This document shows, in pieces, positions 47,201-55,866 of a DNA stretch of 64,000 nucleotides (positions within the stretch are counted from its first letter, which is position 1; each line of letters begins with the position of its first letter). The stretch is from Acidobacteriota bacterium. GTDB lineage: Bacteria > Acidobacteriota > Terriglobia > Bryobacterales > Bryobacteraceae. The notes beneath the pieces were generated by a model. It saw nothing but the letters and a program-made list of their open reading frames with translations. It did no database searches and had not been told where the DNA came from. Position numbers and translations under genes: made by a program. Where the stretch lies: the NCBI GenBank assembly GCA_003223115.1, contig QHXW01000225.1, positions 1 to 64,000 of the forward strand, written 5' to 3'.

Positions 47201-47663
47201 CGTTCAGTGGCAGGTCAAGGATGTAGTCGGATGCAACAGCGGTCGAAATCTCCGAGGTGTCCGCCTTCAGTTGCGGCGCCTCGGCGGTCACCACCACTCG
47301 GTCACTGGTGGCGCCCAGTTGTAAGTTGATATTCACTGTAACCGTGTCCCCGACAGAAACCGTCACGCCCTTCTGCGTGTAGTCGCGGAATCCGGACGAG
47401 GAGACATCGATGGTGTACGCGCCGGGAACCAGGTTCGAAAAGTAGTAATTGCCGGCGCTACCGCTCTGGCCGGTGGTCTTCACGCCAGTGTCCAGGTTGG
47501 TGAGGGTAATGGCGGCATTGGGTACGCCTGCGCCGGTGGGATCTGTGATGGTTCCGGTCAACGTACCGCGGCCAATCTGTGCGACGGCGATACAAGCCAC
47601 CGCGATCAGGCTGATGATGAGCTGAATCAGTCGAAAACTAGACAATGAACGGACTGGGTTCAT
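44202..47663 (-). CDS. TonB-dependent receptor with carboxypeptidase-like domain (Oar-like)
   Basis: A 1153-aa outer-membrane protein: signal peptide (FRLIQLIISLIAVACIAVAQ), a CarboxypepD_reg-like beta-sandwich (GRGTLTGTITDPTGAGVPNA) over residues 30-110, a plug and a large barrel ending in HIQLGAKVEF, with the terminal Phe needed for assembly. No clear TonB box is visible. I chose ATG 47663 (GGAG upstream); the open frame to 47786 is not signal-like. Placed between the GntR gene and the TPR genes, it probably imports pectin oligosaccharides. Confidence 0.92.
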   Translation of the reverse strand: MNPVRSLSSFRLIQLIISLIAVACIAVAQIGRGTLTGTITDPTGAGVPNAAITLTNLDTGVKTTGQSGSAGNYYFSNLVPGAYTIDVSSSGFRDYTQKGVTVSVGDTVTVNINLQLGATSDRVVVTAEAPQLKADTSEISTAVASDYILDLPLNVDGNVRNPVYFMSLVPGYTGEIAGNWYNKVNGGQWYGTDIFVDGATIQLTRPSIPAFNYGVSVEAVQEFRVQTNGFAAEYGRTSSGIVNLVMKSGTNTIHGTGYEFLRNKALDANDFFSNLAGHDNRSKNQHDYGFVASGPVYIPKIYDGRNKLFWMSSLEKYRYPGAGFALVTVPTEAFKRGDLSALLPGTVIYDPATCIQGTCVPFSNNQIPEARFSAVSKNVMALLPKGSDALLNNAQNITRSPVNAYFYTEKGDVNVSDKQKIAGSITRGPRNSNNTSSLGPIYSDTGGTSTTYIRLSHDYIFKPNLLNHFNYGLSRSPDARNVNTAGLPQYQPSALGLKNVPDLTFPGIGWTGTSFLSRGSEFSRFVNQSTQLNEDVSWVHGRHSLKFGAETRRQQFNVARRENGSGLFEFNPQTTSDPANVTSPGGHAWASFLLGQVKSSNLRVGINVRNQWNYYAFYAQDDFKVTPKLTLNYGMRYEIPYTVAEAHDRLSGFDTSIPNPGADGRLGAYVYFGKGPGRNGRRHPQDTFFKSFGPRFGFAYSVNPKTVVRGGYGISYTPLKESGYAGEDTIGFAAQASPSNFNWDDGFPSYSANLDPSGQNGQSHIAFLDRSGGRPGMVQNWTLDIQRQLAKDILFDIGYVASKGDHLTSTLQHPNQADPKYLSYGSCLAVIITQQATDPRCAGKDPVPLPFSSFVNLWGTGANGATVGRALRPYPQVGHFDINDYSFTPDKSGSFTYHSLQTKVEKRFSAGLTFLVSYTWSKNLTNSESDALGGSGFFGSGAFLAQDNYNRKVEKTLSQLDTPHALVLSYTYELPLGKGKRLMSAGGPSNVIFGGWSIGAIQRYQSGIPVGAISCGVNTGLYGKDDWFDCLRPNLVPGQKLKGFSGHFDPSVDRYLNPAAFATPPNFSFGTAPIAIPGVRTPKRNDESLTLQKRTTIHERVSFIIRGEFFNVFNHTTFSVYPAADTSNPAGFGIISSSFYPPRHIQLGAKVEF

Positions 47664-47916
47664 GATGGGCTCCGTAAACAAGATGAGTACAGAAGCCGGG
47701 CACACTGCACCCGGTGACCTGCTGAGCCTGTTTCTAAATTGCCCCCGAGAACTGCTGCGGTTTTTGGCCCCCACGGCCGCAGCCAAATGCCTTATAGCAT
47801 TATCGTATTATGAAAGACCTTTAACTTTTTACAACGTGCTCTCCGAAAAGTCAAGAATTTTTCGGTGTTGCCGGTGTTGGAGTCGTTCGACGCTGTTAAG
47901 TCGCGATGCCAGAGAC

Positions 47917-48720
47917 CTAAATCGGGCGAGAGGCTGTCTTCCCGGCCGGCGCGGCAATAGCGGATAAGCTACTGGCGGCGCGGTCTTGTCCCTTGGGCCG
48001 GTCCTCGATCACGGCCAGTCCCCAAAAATGCCCGACCGACTTCATGTGAGCCATCATGGCCTGGCGCGCCTTATCCGGATTGTGTTCTTTGATCGCTCTA
48101 AAGATACGCTTGTGATCCCGCAAACCAACCTCGGCGGAGTGGGGCACGCGATTGGTGCGGCGGCGTTGTTCCGTCAGAGGCTCTGAGATCATCTCCAACA
48201 CCGCGACCCCGAAGGGATTCTTGGAAGCCTCGGCTATGGCGGCGTGAAAGGCAAGGTCCGCGCGGTATGCGATGCCATCCTTTTCCAAGGCTCGTTTGTG
48301 ATCTTCCATAGCCTGCCGCATGGCCGCGAGATCGTTGTCCGTGGCTTTACGGGCGGCGAGAACCGCTAACCCTACTTCGATGATGGAGCGGAACTCGACC
48401 AGGTCATCGGTATCCTGCAGATGTGCCAGCGTGGAGAACGACTGTCCATGAAACAATGACGTGGGGGCGGGGATCAGGACAACCGCCCCGATCTTGGGGC
48501 GAACGCTGATCAGGCGGAGGGATTCGAGCGACTTCATCGCCTCGCGGACGCAAGTCCGGCTGACCCCTAGGGTCTCGGTGAGTTGCTTCTCGGTCGGTAA
48601 TTTCTCGCCGGGCTTGACCTGGCCGCTCTTGATGAGATCGAGTATATGATCGATCACTTGAGACGTAAGCGTCTGACGTCTGATCACGAGAAACGGCCCT
48701 ACAGGATTTGGAATAATCAT
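47917..48720 (-). CDS. GntR-family regulator, FadR subfamily with FCD domain
   Basis: A 267-aa repressor: winged helix (VKPGEKLPTEKQLTETLGVS, then RTCVREAMKSLESLRLI) and an FCD ligand domain with the Asp/His metal site (DLAFHAAIAEASKNP, LRDHKRIFRAI). FadR-type members with this layout often sense sugar acids such as galacturonate derivatives. It lies inside the hydrolase/receptor cluster, so it likely controls it. The start region is A/T-rich (TATTATAGG just before ATG), so the leader is very short. Confidence 0.9.
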   Translation of the reverse strand: MIIPNPVGPFLVIRRQTLTSQVIDHILDLIKSGQVKPGEKLPTEKQLTETLGVSRTCVREAMKSLESLRLISVRPKIGAVVLIPAPTSLFHGQSFSTLAHLQDTDDLVEFRSIIEVGLAVLAARKATDNDLAAMRQAMEDHKRALEKDGIAYRADLAFHAAIAEASKNPFGVAVLEMISEPLTEQRRRTNRVPHSAEVGLRDHKRIFRAIKEHNPDKARQAMMAHMKSVGHFWGLAVIEDRPKGQDRAASSLSAIAAPAGKTASRPI

Positions 48721-48766
48721 CCTATAATATGAACAATAAAAAGTAAACTGCGCGTCGATGTCGCGT

Positions 48767-50395
48767 TCATCGCGAGATGTTGTTCATTGACTTCACTCCG
48801 TCGCTTTTCACCTCGGAGTCCATGCGGTAAGGCACCTTGGCCTTCACCAGGTCATTCCCCACGAGGCGCACTCCTTTGGTTTTGTTGCCCTTCACCTGCA
48901 AAAAAACCGACGTTCCCTCCGCGGCTTTCGAATCGCGGATGGTGGCGTCCTCTACCTGATTGAGCACGATGGCCGGCATATCCGCACCCAGTTTCGCCTG
49001 GCGTCCGCCAAACCCCTGTATTTCGAGAACGTTCACATCTTCCACATTGAGCGCGCTTTGCCACTTGCCGGATTCCGGCTTGTCCCAAAACACTTCGACG
49101 TCCTTCAGTTTCAGGTTTTTTGCCCACCGGACTTTCATGGCGTCCACGGCCTTTTCGAGCGGCGATTCCGGATCGTGCGACAGCCAGAGCTTGACGTTCT
49201 CGAGGCTCACGTTTTCCAGCCAACTGTCGGGGTGCCCGTTAATGCCGCTGGTTCCTTTGCCGCGTGCAATCACGTTACGAATAATCACGTTGCGGATGGA
49301 TCCGGCGGGCGGCTCATTCTGCCGCGCTGTTCCGTCCACCTCGCTGCGGCGCTTGATATTGAAGTGAATGGGATCGCCGTCACCCCACCAGAACCAGCCA
49401 TGACGCGTGCACTCGATGGTGAGGTTGGAGAGCACAACATCGCTGACGTAGCCTCCATCGAACACCATGAAAGCCAGTCCCCGGTTGGAATTGGTAATCA
49501 CGGTGTTGTCGATGGTGACTTTACGGACAGCGACGCTATTGCCGTCACAGAACTTGATGGCGCTCGAAGCCGACGACAAGCGACAGTTGGTTACGGTCAG
49601 GTTCTCACAGGGGAGCGCCGGACCCCAGGTCGTGGAGGAGTAGAACACGATGGCATCGTCACCGGTTTCGATGGTGCTATTGGCGATGCGAACGTCTTTG
49701 CAGCCGTCCGGATCGATGCCATCCGCCCAAACTGCGTCCTTCAAACTGGAATAAATATAAACGCCGTCGATGACCAGGCGCTCGCACGCATAAGGATTGA
49801 TGGTCCAGCTTCGCGACCGGATAAAGGAAAGCCCGGCGATGCGCACATCCTTGCACCGCATCATGAGGACCAGCCGCGGATACACGATTTCCGTGGGAAA
49901 GCCTTTGGGAAATGAGCGAAACAGCGGCCGCCCAGCAGCCTTGGTCAGTAGCATGTTTTCGCGTATGTAGGCATCGTCAAAATCAGTGAGCGTACGCCAT
50001 TCGTAATCCGCCTGGCCGTCGACCGTGCCACGACCTTCAATCGTAATATTCTCCACGTCCTGCGCATAAATCAACGCCGCCTTGTCTTTGTCGAAGGCCT
50101 TGCCATCGAGCGAGGCGAAAAGCGTGGCTCCTGAATCGATGTAGAGCCGCACATGACTCTTGAGCCGGATTTGGCCGGACGTGTACTCGCCGGCGGGCAG
50201 AAAGACGGTGCCGCCACCGGCCGCCACACAGGTGTCGATTGCCTTTTGAATTGCAGGCAGAGCATCGTCCGATTTTCTGCCTGTGGCCCCGAAATCCCGG
50301 ACGTTGAAGACTCCCTTCTGGGTTTGGGCTTGCAACGAAGCGCACCACGACAAAGCAATGAATCCAAGCAAGACGTGTTGAAAAAATCGATGCAC
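48767..50395 (-). CDS. Exported GH28 polygalacturonase-like hydrolase
   Basis: A 542-aa protein with a signal peptide (HVLLGFIALSWCASLQAQ) and a right-handed beta-helix. It has the start FNVRDFGATGRKSDDALPAI of GH28 enzymes and the catalytic Asp motifs WADGIDPDGC and ETGDDAIVF. The classical GHG and RIK motifs are not obvious, so it may act on an unusual galacturonan or rhamnogalacturonan. I prefer GTG 50395, 8 nt after AAGGAG, to the TTG at 50401. GTATAC lies 55 bp upstream. Confidence 0.88.
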   Translation of the reverse strand: MHRFFQHVLLGFIALSWCASLQAQTQKGVFNVRDFGATGRKSDDALPAIQKAIDTCVAAGGGTVFLPAGEYTSGQIRLKSHVRLYIDSGATLFASLDGKAFDKDKAALIYAQDVENITIEGRGTVDGQADYEWRTLTDFDDAYIRENMLLTKAAGRPLFRSFPKGFPTEIVYPRLVLMMRCKDVRIAGLSFIRSRSWTINPYACERLVIDGVYIYSSLKDAVWADGIDPDGCKDVRIANSTIETGDDAIVFYSSTTWGPALPCENLTVTNCRLSSASSAIKFCDGNSVAVRKVTIDNTVITNSNRGLAFMVFDGGYVSDVVLSNLTIECTRHGWFWWGDGDPIHFNIKRRSEVDGTARQNEPPAGSIRNVIIRNVIARGKGTSGINGHPDSWLENVSLENVKLWLSHDPESPLEKAVDAMKVRWAKNLKLKDVEVFWDKPESGKWQSALNVEDVNVLEIQGFGGRQAKLGADMPAIVLNQVEDATIRDSKAAEGTSVFLQVKGNKTKGVRLVGNDLVKAKVPYRMDSEVKSDGVKSMNNISR

Positions 50396-50455
50396 CGTCA
50401 ATTCTCCTTGTTCCTATGGAACGTTCTAGAATCTACTGCTCTGGAAGACTTGCGA

Positions 50456-50461
50456 GTATAC
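50456..50461. promoter_or_regulatory. GTATAC palindrome upstream of GH28
   Basis: The site lies between the GH78 stop and the GH28 start, 55-61 bp before the latter. The same hexamer occurs twice before GH78. GTATAC is the core of UxuR/ExuR-type GntR sites, as I recall them. A single hexamer is weak evidence. Confidence 0.35.
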
Positions 50462-50484
50462 GCCATAACGGCTGGTCTCGCGCG

Positions 50485-53304
50485 CTAGATGAAAGGCGCG
50501 GTGAACACGTATTCACCGGAGTCAACGCGAAAACGCGCGGCATCAGTCTCTGGCTCGAGAGTTTTGACACCCGGGGCTTTGCCGGCGATGCGGCCGCTTT
50601 CGCGTACGGCCCCGGTATCCTTTGTTGGAACCGAGACGGTGGCGGAAGTATTCGGCGGCACCACAACACGCAAACGGATCACGCCGCCCTCAATGCGCCA
50701 GTCCGACACAATGCGTCCGCGTATAGATTCATATTCGCCGCGTGCCCACGTCAACCCGCCGCCCGGCTGCGGTCGGATGTAGAAATGACGAAAGCCGGGC
50801 GATTCTTCGTCCGGATTGATGCCGGCGATGGTGCGCCACATCCACTCTCCTACCGATCCAAGCGCCCAGTGGTTAAATGAATTCATCTCCGGGTTTTGGA
50901 ATCCCCGGCCTTTCACATAGCCGTCCCAGCGCTCCCAAATCGTGGTCGCACCGTTGGTAATCATGAATCCCCATGAAGGAAAAGTGCGTAGATTGAGCAG
51001 CCGATAGGCTTCATCGGAGCGGCCGCCGCGCGTCAACTCGAGTAGCAGACGGTGAGTCGATTGAATTCCGGTGGACAAGTGACCGTTGTATCGCGCAAAG
51101 GCCTCCAGCATGCGCGTGAACACCTTGGATCTCGACTCGTCCGGCAGCAGGTTGAAGTTTAGAGCCAGCGCGTATCCAGCCTGCGTGTCGCCCTGGATTT
51201 CCCCGTTTTCTTTCACGTAGGCGCGGTTGAATGCGGACTTGATGTGATCAAAAAGCTGGCGGTAATGTTCGGCGCCTTCCGTGCGGCCGAGCACGGCAGC
51301 CATTTTCGCCACGATGTCCGTCGAGTGCGCAAAAAATGCAGTCGCGAAAACCGGCTGTGGTACAGCGCCACCCGTTTTGGGCCAGCCCTCGAACATCAGT
51401 GTGTCGGCGTTCAGCCAATCGTTATAGTCGTTGCCCCGCGCCTTTTCCCAGAGCAGGTTTGAGTTACTGCGCTCGATGAAATCCACCCACCGCCGCGCGG
51501 CCTCAAAGTGCTCCGCGAGAAGCTGCCGATCGGCATAGTTCTGATACATGCGCCAGGGCACCACGGTGCCGGCATCGCCCCATGCAGGCGCACCGAAAAA
51601 CTGGTCATGCTTCAGGACGGTATTCGGATTGGGCGCGAAGTCGGGAAACCGGCCGTCGGGGAGCTGATCGTCACGAACATCCTGCAGCCACTTGGTCAAG
51701 AATGCCGCCACGTCCATGTTGAAAATAGCGGTCTGGCCAAAGGCCTGAATATCGCCCATCCAGCCAAGCCTCTCATCGCGTTGCGGGCAGTCCGTCGGAA
51801 TGCTGAACAGATTGGCTCGCTCAGTCCACACGATATTGGTCATCAGTTGGCTCACGTATGCGCTTGACGTTTCGAACACGCCGGTTTCGGGCGCTGCCGA
51901 GTGAATCACGCGGGCCACGAGCGCGTTCTCGGAGGGACGCTCCGTCAAGCCGCGCACTTCGACATAACGAAAGCCGTGGTAAGTGAAGCGGGGTTCATAC
52001 ACCTCTTCATCGGCGGTGCGGGTGAAGTACCGGTCTGTCACCATGGCGCCACGCAGGTTTGCGGTGTAGAAGGCACCATTGTCGTCGAGCATTTCCGCGT
52101 AGCGTATCGTGATCGGTTGGCCTGGACGACCCTTGATTTTCAGCCGGCACCATCCCACCAGGTTCTGGCCCAGATCGAACACCCAAACGCCGGACACGGG
52201 TTCCGTGACGGCCACCGGCCTGATTTCACGTACGATGCGTAGCGGTTCGTTTCGCTGGGACACCAGCCGGCTCGAGCCCAAATCGGCCTCGGCCGAAACA
52301 ACAGGCCAGTCCCGGTCAGAAACTGCAGGTGAGTCCCAGCCTGCCGGCTCCTTGCGGGCATCATAAACTTCGCCGTCCAACATATCGGCCGCAATGAACG
52401 GCGATTCGGGAGCATGTCGCCAGGACGCATCACTGACCACGGTTTCCGTTCGACCATTCGCCATCTCTGCATCGAGACGAAGCAGCAGTTGCGGGACATT
52501 GCCATAAATCTGACGCCCTTTAAACAACCCGATTCGTCCCACGTACCAACCCGCGCCCAGCAGCGCGGCCATCACATTCTCTCCAGCGCGCACCTGTTTG
52601 GTGACATCGTAAGCCTGATATTGCAGCCGCTTGCCATAGCTGGTCCACTCGGGAGCGAGCACGTGATCGCCAACCCGCTGGCCATTGATTCGTAATTCGT
52701 AAAGGCCGCGCGCAGTGACGTAGACCATGGCTCTGCCGACCGGCGCCGAAAGTCGAAATTGTTTGCGCACGAGATCTGCCGGTTGCGATGTAGCGGCTTC
52801 AACGGCGGCCTTCGGATTCGAGATCCACTGCGCTCGCCATTCGGATTGATTGAGCAGCCCCATGGACCACATGGCTGGAGCGCTCCAGGGCGAGGGCTGA
52901 CCGGCGCCATCCCATACGCGGACTTTCCAAAAGCACGCCATGCGGCTGGCGAGAGGTTTGCCAGCATACACAATATGGATGGTTTCGCCGGAAGAGATTT
53001 TCCCCGAGTCCCAGAGGTCGCCCGTGTCTTTCTTAAGCAACTCGGGTGTGCTCGCTACCAGAATGCGGTAAGCCGTCTGCTTCTCGCTTCGCGCGCCGGT
53101 CGATTCAGTACGCAGGACCCAACTCAACCGCGGCTGCGTGACATCGATGCCTAATGGGTTGGAAAGATACTCGCAGCGTAGCCGCTCCAGCGTAAGTGCC
53201 GCGGCAGCCGAGCCAGTAATCATTGAGCCGAGCGCATAGGCCAGCGCGAAAAAGCGGGCGCGCCTCAGAAAAACCCGCCTCTGAGGAGTGCCTGCTCCGT
53301 GCAC
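50485..53304 (-). CDS. Alpha-L-rhamnosidase, GH78
   Basis: A 939-aa exported enzyme that removes terminal rhamnose from rhamnogalacturonan or glycosides. Order: fibronectin-like domain (LERLRCEYLSNPLGIDVTQP), carbohydrate-binding domain (AALLGAGWYVGRIGLFKG), and the (alpha/alpha)6 catalytic domain with PTDCPQRDERLGWMGDIQAF carrying the acid Glu. I chose GTG 53304: the duplicated 5' end at 59.3 kb starts with ATG at exactly this position (MHESTTLHKRV against VHGAGTPQRRV). The earlier ATG 53334 would put an operator-like palindrome inside the gene. Confidence 0.9.
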   Translation of the reverse strand: MHGAGTPQRRVFLRRARFFALAYALGSMITGSAAAALTLERLRCEYLSNPLGIDVTQPRLSWVLRTESTGARSEKQTAYRILVASTPELLKKDTGDLWDSGKISSGETIHIVYAGKPLASRMACFWKVRVWDGAGQPSPWSAPAMWSMGLLNQSEWRAQWISNPKAAVEAATSQPADLVRKQFRLSAPVGRAMVYVTARGLYELRINGQRVGDHVLAPEWTSYGKRLQYQAYDVTKQVRAGENVMAALLGAGWYVGRIGLFKGRQIYGNVPQLLLRLDAEMANGRTETVVSDASWRHAPESPFIAADMLDGEVYDARKEPAGWDSPAVSDRDWPVVSAEADLGSSRLVSQRNEPLRIVREIRPVAVTEPVSGVWVFDLGQNLVGWCRLKIKGRPGQPITIRYAEMLDDNGAFYTANLRGAMVTDRYFTRTADEEVYEPRFTYHGFRYVEVRGLTERPSENALVARVIHSAAPETGVFETSSAYVSQLMTNIVWTERANLFSIPTDCPQRDERLGWMGDIQAFGQTAIFNMDVAAFLTKWLQDVRDDQLPDGRFPDFAPNPNTVLKHDQFFGAPAWGDAGTVVPWRMYQNYADRQLLAEHFEAARRWVDFIERSNSNLLWEKARGNDYNDWLNADTLMFEGWPKTGGAVPQPVFATAFFAHSTDIVAKMAAVLGRTEGAEHYRQLFDHIKSAFNRAYVKENGEIQGDTQAGYALALNFNLLPDESRSKVFTRMLEAFARYNGHLSTGIQSTHRLLLELTRGGRSDEAYRLLNLRTFPSWGFMITNGATTIWERWDGYVKGRGFQNPEMNSFNHWALGSVGEWMWRTIAGINPDEESPGFRHFYIRPQPGGGLTWARGEYESIRGRIVSDWRIEGGVIRLRVVVPPNTSATVSVPTKDTGAVRESGRIAGKAPGVKTLEPETDAARFRVDSGEYVFTAPFI

Positions 53305-53310
53305 TCTGCC

Positions 53311-53349
53311 GTATACACTTTGTTCCGCTTTCACGAAGGTGCAGTATAC
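53311..53349. promoter_or_regulatory. Two GTATAC palindromes between GH78 and the divergent gene
   Basis: GTATAC at 53311-53316 and 53344-53349 are 33 bp apart, about three helical turns, right before the GH78 start. The second is kept in the duplicated copy of this region (59329-59334), while the first has decayed there. They are candidate sites for the GntR regulator of the cluster. Confidence 0.45.
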
Positions 53350-53422
53350 AACTCACGCCATGGCGTTATGCGAGACTTCACTCAGAAGGCTTCACTCAGA
53401 AAGCCCGGGAACTCATTGAAGG

Positions 53423-55866
53423 TTGAAGACCTTTGTATTACTGTATGGCGTAGCCTCGAATCAGAGCCCGTATGGACACTCACGCCATCCGCAGCAAGGT
53501 AAATCCGCCAGCATGGAGCCGAGTTGCGGGCGCCAGGGCACGACCGTTCAGGGCGTAATCGGCGGCAAATTCCTTGATGGATCGTACGCGCTTTGGTTTG
53601 CCGATAAGGGACTGAGTGGACGGATCTTCAGAACCGAGGAGGTTCGAGAAGAAGTCAAGGGTGACGCCACTCCCGGCGAGAAGCCTAAAGACCCTCCCCG
53701 CATTTATCGCACTTTCGTCGAGTTACAGATTGAACCGGCAGCCCGCCTCGGGGACCACTATGTAAAAGTCGTCACCCCTTACGGGCTGTCAAACGCTGTG
53801 ACTTTTAACGTAATCAGCGACCTGCTGGTTATGGAGACGGCGCAACGGCATTCGAGCGCGAAGTACGCTCAAGTAGTGGATCTGCCTGCCCTGATCAACG
53901 GGCGCTTGGAAAAACCGGGAGAGCTGGACTTCTACGCAGTCGACGCCAAAGCGGCTCAGGAACTTTCCTTCGAGGTTGTGCAGGCCGAAGGTTTCGATCC
54001 GCACCTGGTTCTGTATCGTCCGGGCGGAAGCTGGTTCGATCCGGATCGGCCGAGTCGAATTCTATTCGACCAGGAACCAATTTCAGACCTGATGCCGCTC
54101 AAGGCTCAGGGGACGTTTCGAGTTCCACAGAGTGGGCGATATCTCGTGGAGGTCTCCTCGATCTTTGGCCGAGGCGCCAGCGACTGCACTTATCTTTTAC
54201 GGATTTCTCTCGCGGGCGACCCGAGGCCGGCAAATGTTCAAACCCCACGCCCACAGCCGGAATGGCAGGAAAGAAGTTTCCTTCGAAAACTGCAAACCGA
54301 TTGGGCCACCATCCTGGAATCCAGATCGGCCCACGAGATGGAACACCCCGCGGGGCAAGCGCGCGGTGGCTCGTCAAATCCCCGGCCGCCGTCGGATGCA
54401 GACAGAAAACCGGAGCAATCACCGGCTAGCGGCACGCACGCACCTGTTTCGGCGGTTGCGGAACGCGAGCCGAACGACGCCGTCGCCCAGGCACAGGAGA
54501 TTCAGATTCCTGCAATGATCGAAGGCGCAATCGGGCATCCGGGCGACCTGGATAACTTCCGATTCAAAGTAAGTCCGGGCCAGAAGCTTGTTTTCGAAAT
54601 TGAAACGCCGGAACTAGCGCGAGTTTCCTAGGGCGACAGCACGATTCTTCCGCAAGGCATTGGCAGGAAAGGAGATGGCGCGGCCAATGCGTATATACGG
54701 AAATCAGGCGAGTAGTTTTACCGTAGTGTCAATATAAGGCGGTTTGACCGAATAAGCTGGACATTTGAAGCGAGAAATTGTACGATACCGTCATGGCCTC
54801 GGTTCGGATAGCGATTTGAAAGATCCCCACATGCTCTCTCCACTCGACACAATTTCACTGGACCGATCAGAAACTGCACGTGCATGCTTTCATGTGTGTG
54901 ACGGCCTATCTGCTGGTCACGCTGCTGCACCTGCGAGCGAAACAGAAAACCACCTTTGCTGGCGGCCCTCGCCGGCTGTTGGCCGAGTGGGCCGAAGTCC
55001 GCTGTTGCCGTCTGATCGATATGACTGGTAACAAGGGCCGACCGCGCGTGCGCTGGCAGATCCAAGAGTTTGATCAGGACCGCAAGCCCATGGTGGAAGC
55101 TCTTCACGCGCTACCCGTCGTCGGCTGACCGCGTGGTATATACGGAATACCCGCGCTATCCTCCTCATCCTGGAAAGGATACCCCACCTTTCCTTTCGCG
55201 TCGTGGGAAAACTCCCGCTAGGGACGCTAGCTAGGGCCGCCTCAGTTCGTTCCCAGGTTAGGAGTCGTGGACAATCGGGATCAGGAACTGTTTTCAAACG
55301 TCCACCGGCGCGTATCGGTTTATAACAACAACGCCGACCCGCAGGTGTATCTCAAGGGAATTGAGCCCAAGGCCGAGTATACGTTTGAGCGCGGCGAGTA
55401 CGTCCTCCATGTCCGCGACGTAACATCGCGTTACGGCAAGCCGAGTTACCGTGTTCTGGTGCGGCGGCAGATTCCACACGTAGGTGAAATATCGATCAGC
55501 GAGGGAGATCACATCAACCTGGTTCGCGGCCGGGCCCGGAAGCTGACCCTCACCACCTCATACGAAGAAGGCTTCACCCGAGACGTTTCGTTCTCATTCG
55601 TCAGACTGCCCGATGGCGTGACGGCATTACCGGCCGCCGAGTTCCACGATGACCGCGCGCCCACGGACATTGACGAGAATGCGGAGGCGCTGGTTCCCAA
55701 AATTCAAAAGGCCACGATCGTTCTGCTGGCGGATACCAACGCGCCCTTGACGTCCATGCCAAAGATTGTTCAGCTTCACTGCCAGCCTATAGTAGGCAGT
55801 CGGCCTGATCCCACCATTCTCGTTCGGGAAATCCCTTTGATGGTGGTGAAGGCTTCGGAGCCATGA
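53423..55866 (+). pseudogene. Prepeptidase C-terminal (PPC)-domain protein, split by an IS remnant
   Basis: The 5' part (53423-54613) has IPT/TIG-like and PPC domains (GRLEKPGELDFYAVDAKA, then EREPNDAVAQAQEIQIPAMI and FRFKVSPGQKLVFEIETP). It stops just inside the insertion. The 3' part resumes at about 55231 as PPQFVPRLGVVDNRDQELFS and runs to 55866. Removing the insert rejoins the frame exactly. Such proteins are regularly found before DUF1549/DUF1553 cytochrome proteins, as here (ATGA overlap with the next gene). The start, TTG 53423, is uncertain. Confidence 0.8.
54614..55234 (+). mobile_element. IS1634-like remnant with CTAG flanks
   Basis: Inverted ends CTAGCGCGAGTTTCC (54614-54628) and, reversed, CTAGCGGGAGTTTTCC (55206-55221) bound a 0.6-kb insert. 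It encodes only the C-terminus of an IS1634-type transposase: LKDPHMLS in one frame, then QFHWTDQKLHVHAFMCVTAY and GRPRVRWQIQEFDQD in another, ending at 55128. The host frame resumes after a CTAG at 55231-55234, matching CTAG at 54614-54617. GTATATACGGAA is repeated inside (54691 and 55136). Most of the transposase is deleted. Confidence 0.8.

Noticed and set aside
54691-55147. The 12-bp repeat GTATATACGGAA as the target duplication of the IS remnant
   Set aside because: Excision at these repeats does not restore the reading frame, whereas excision at CTAG does.
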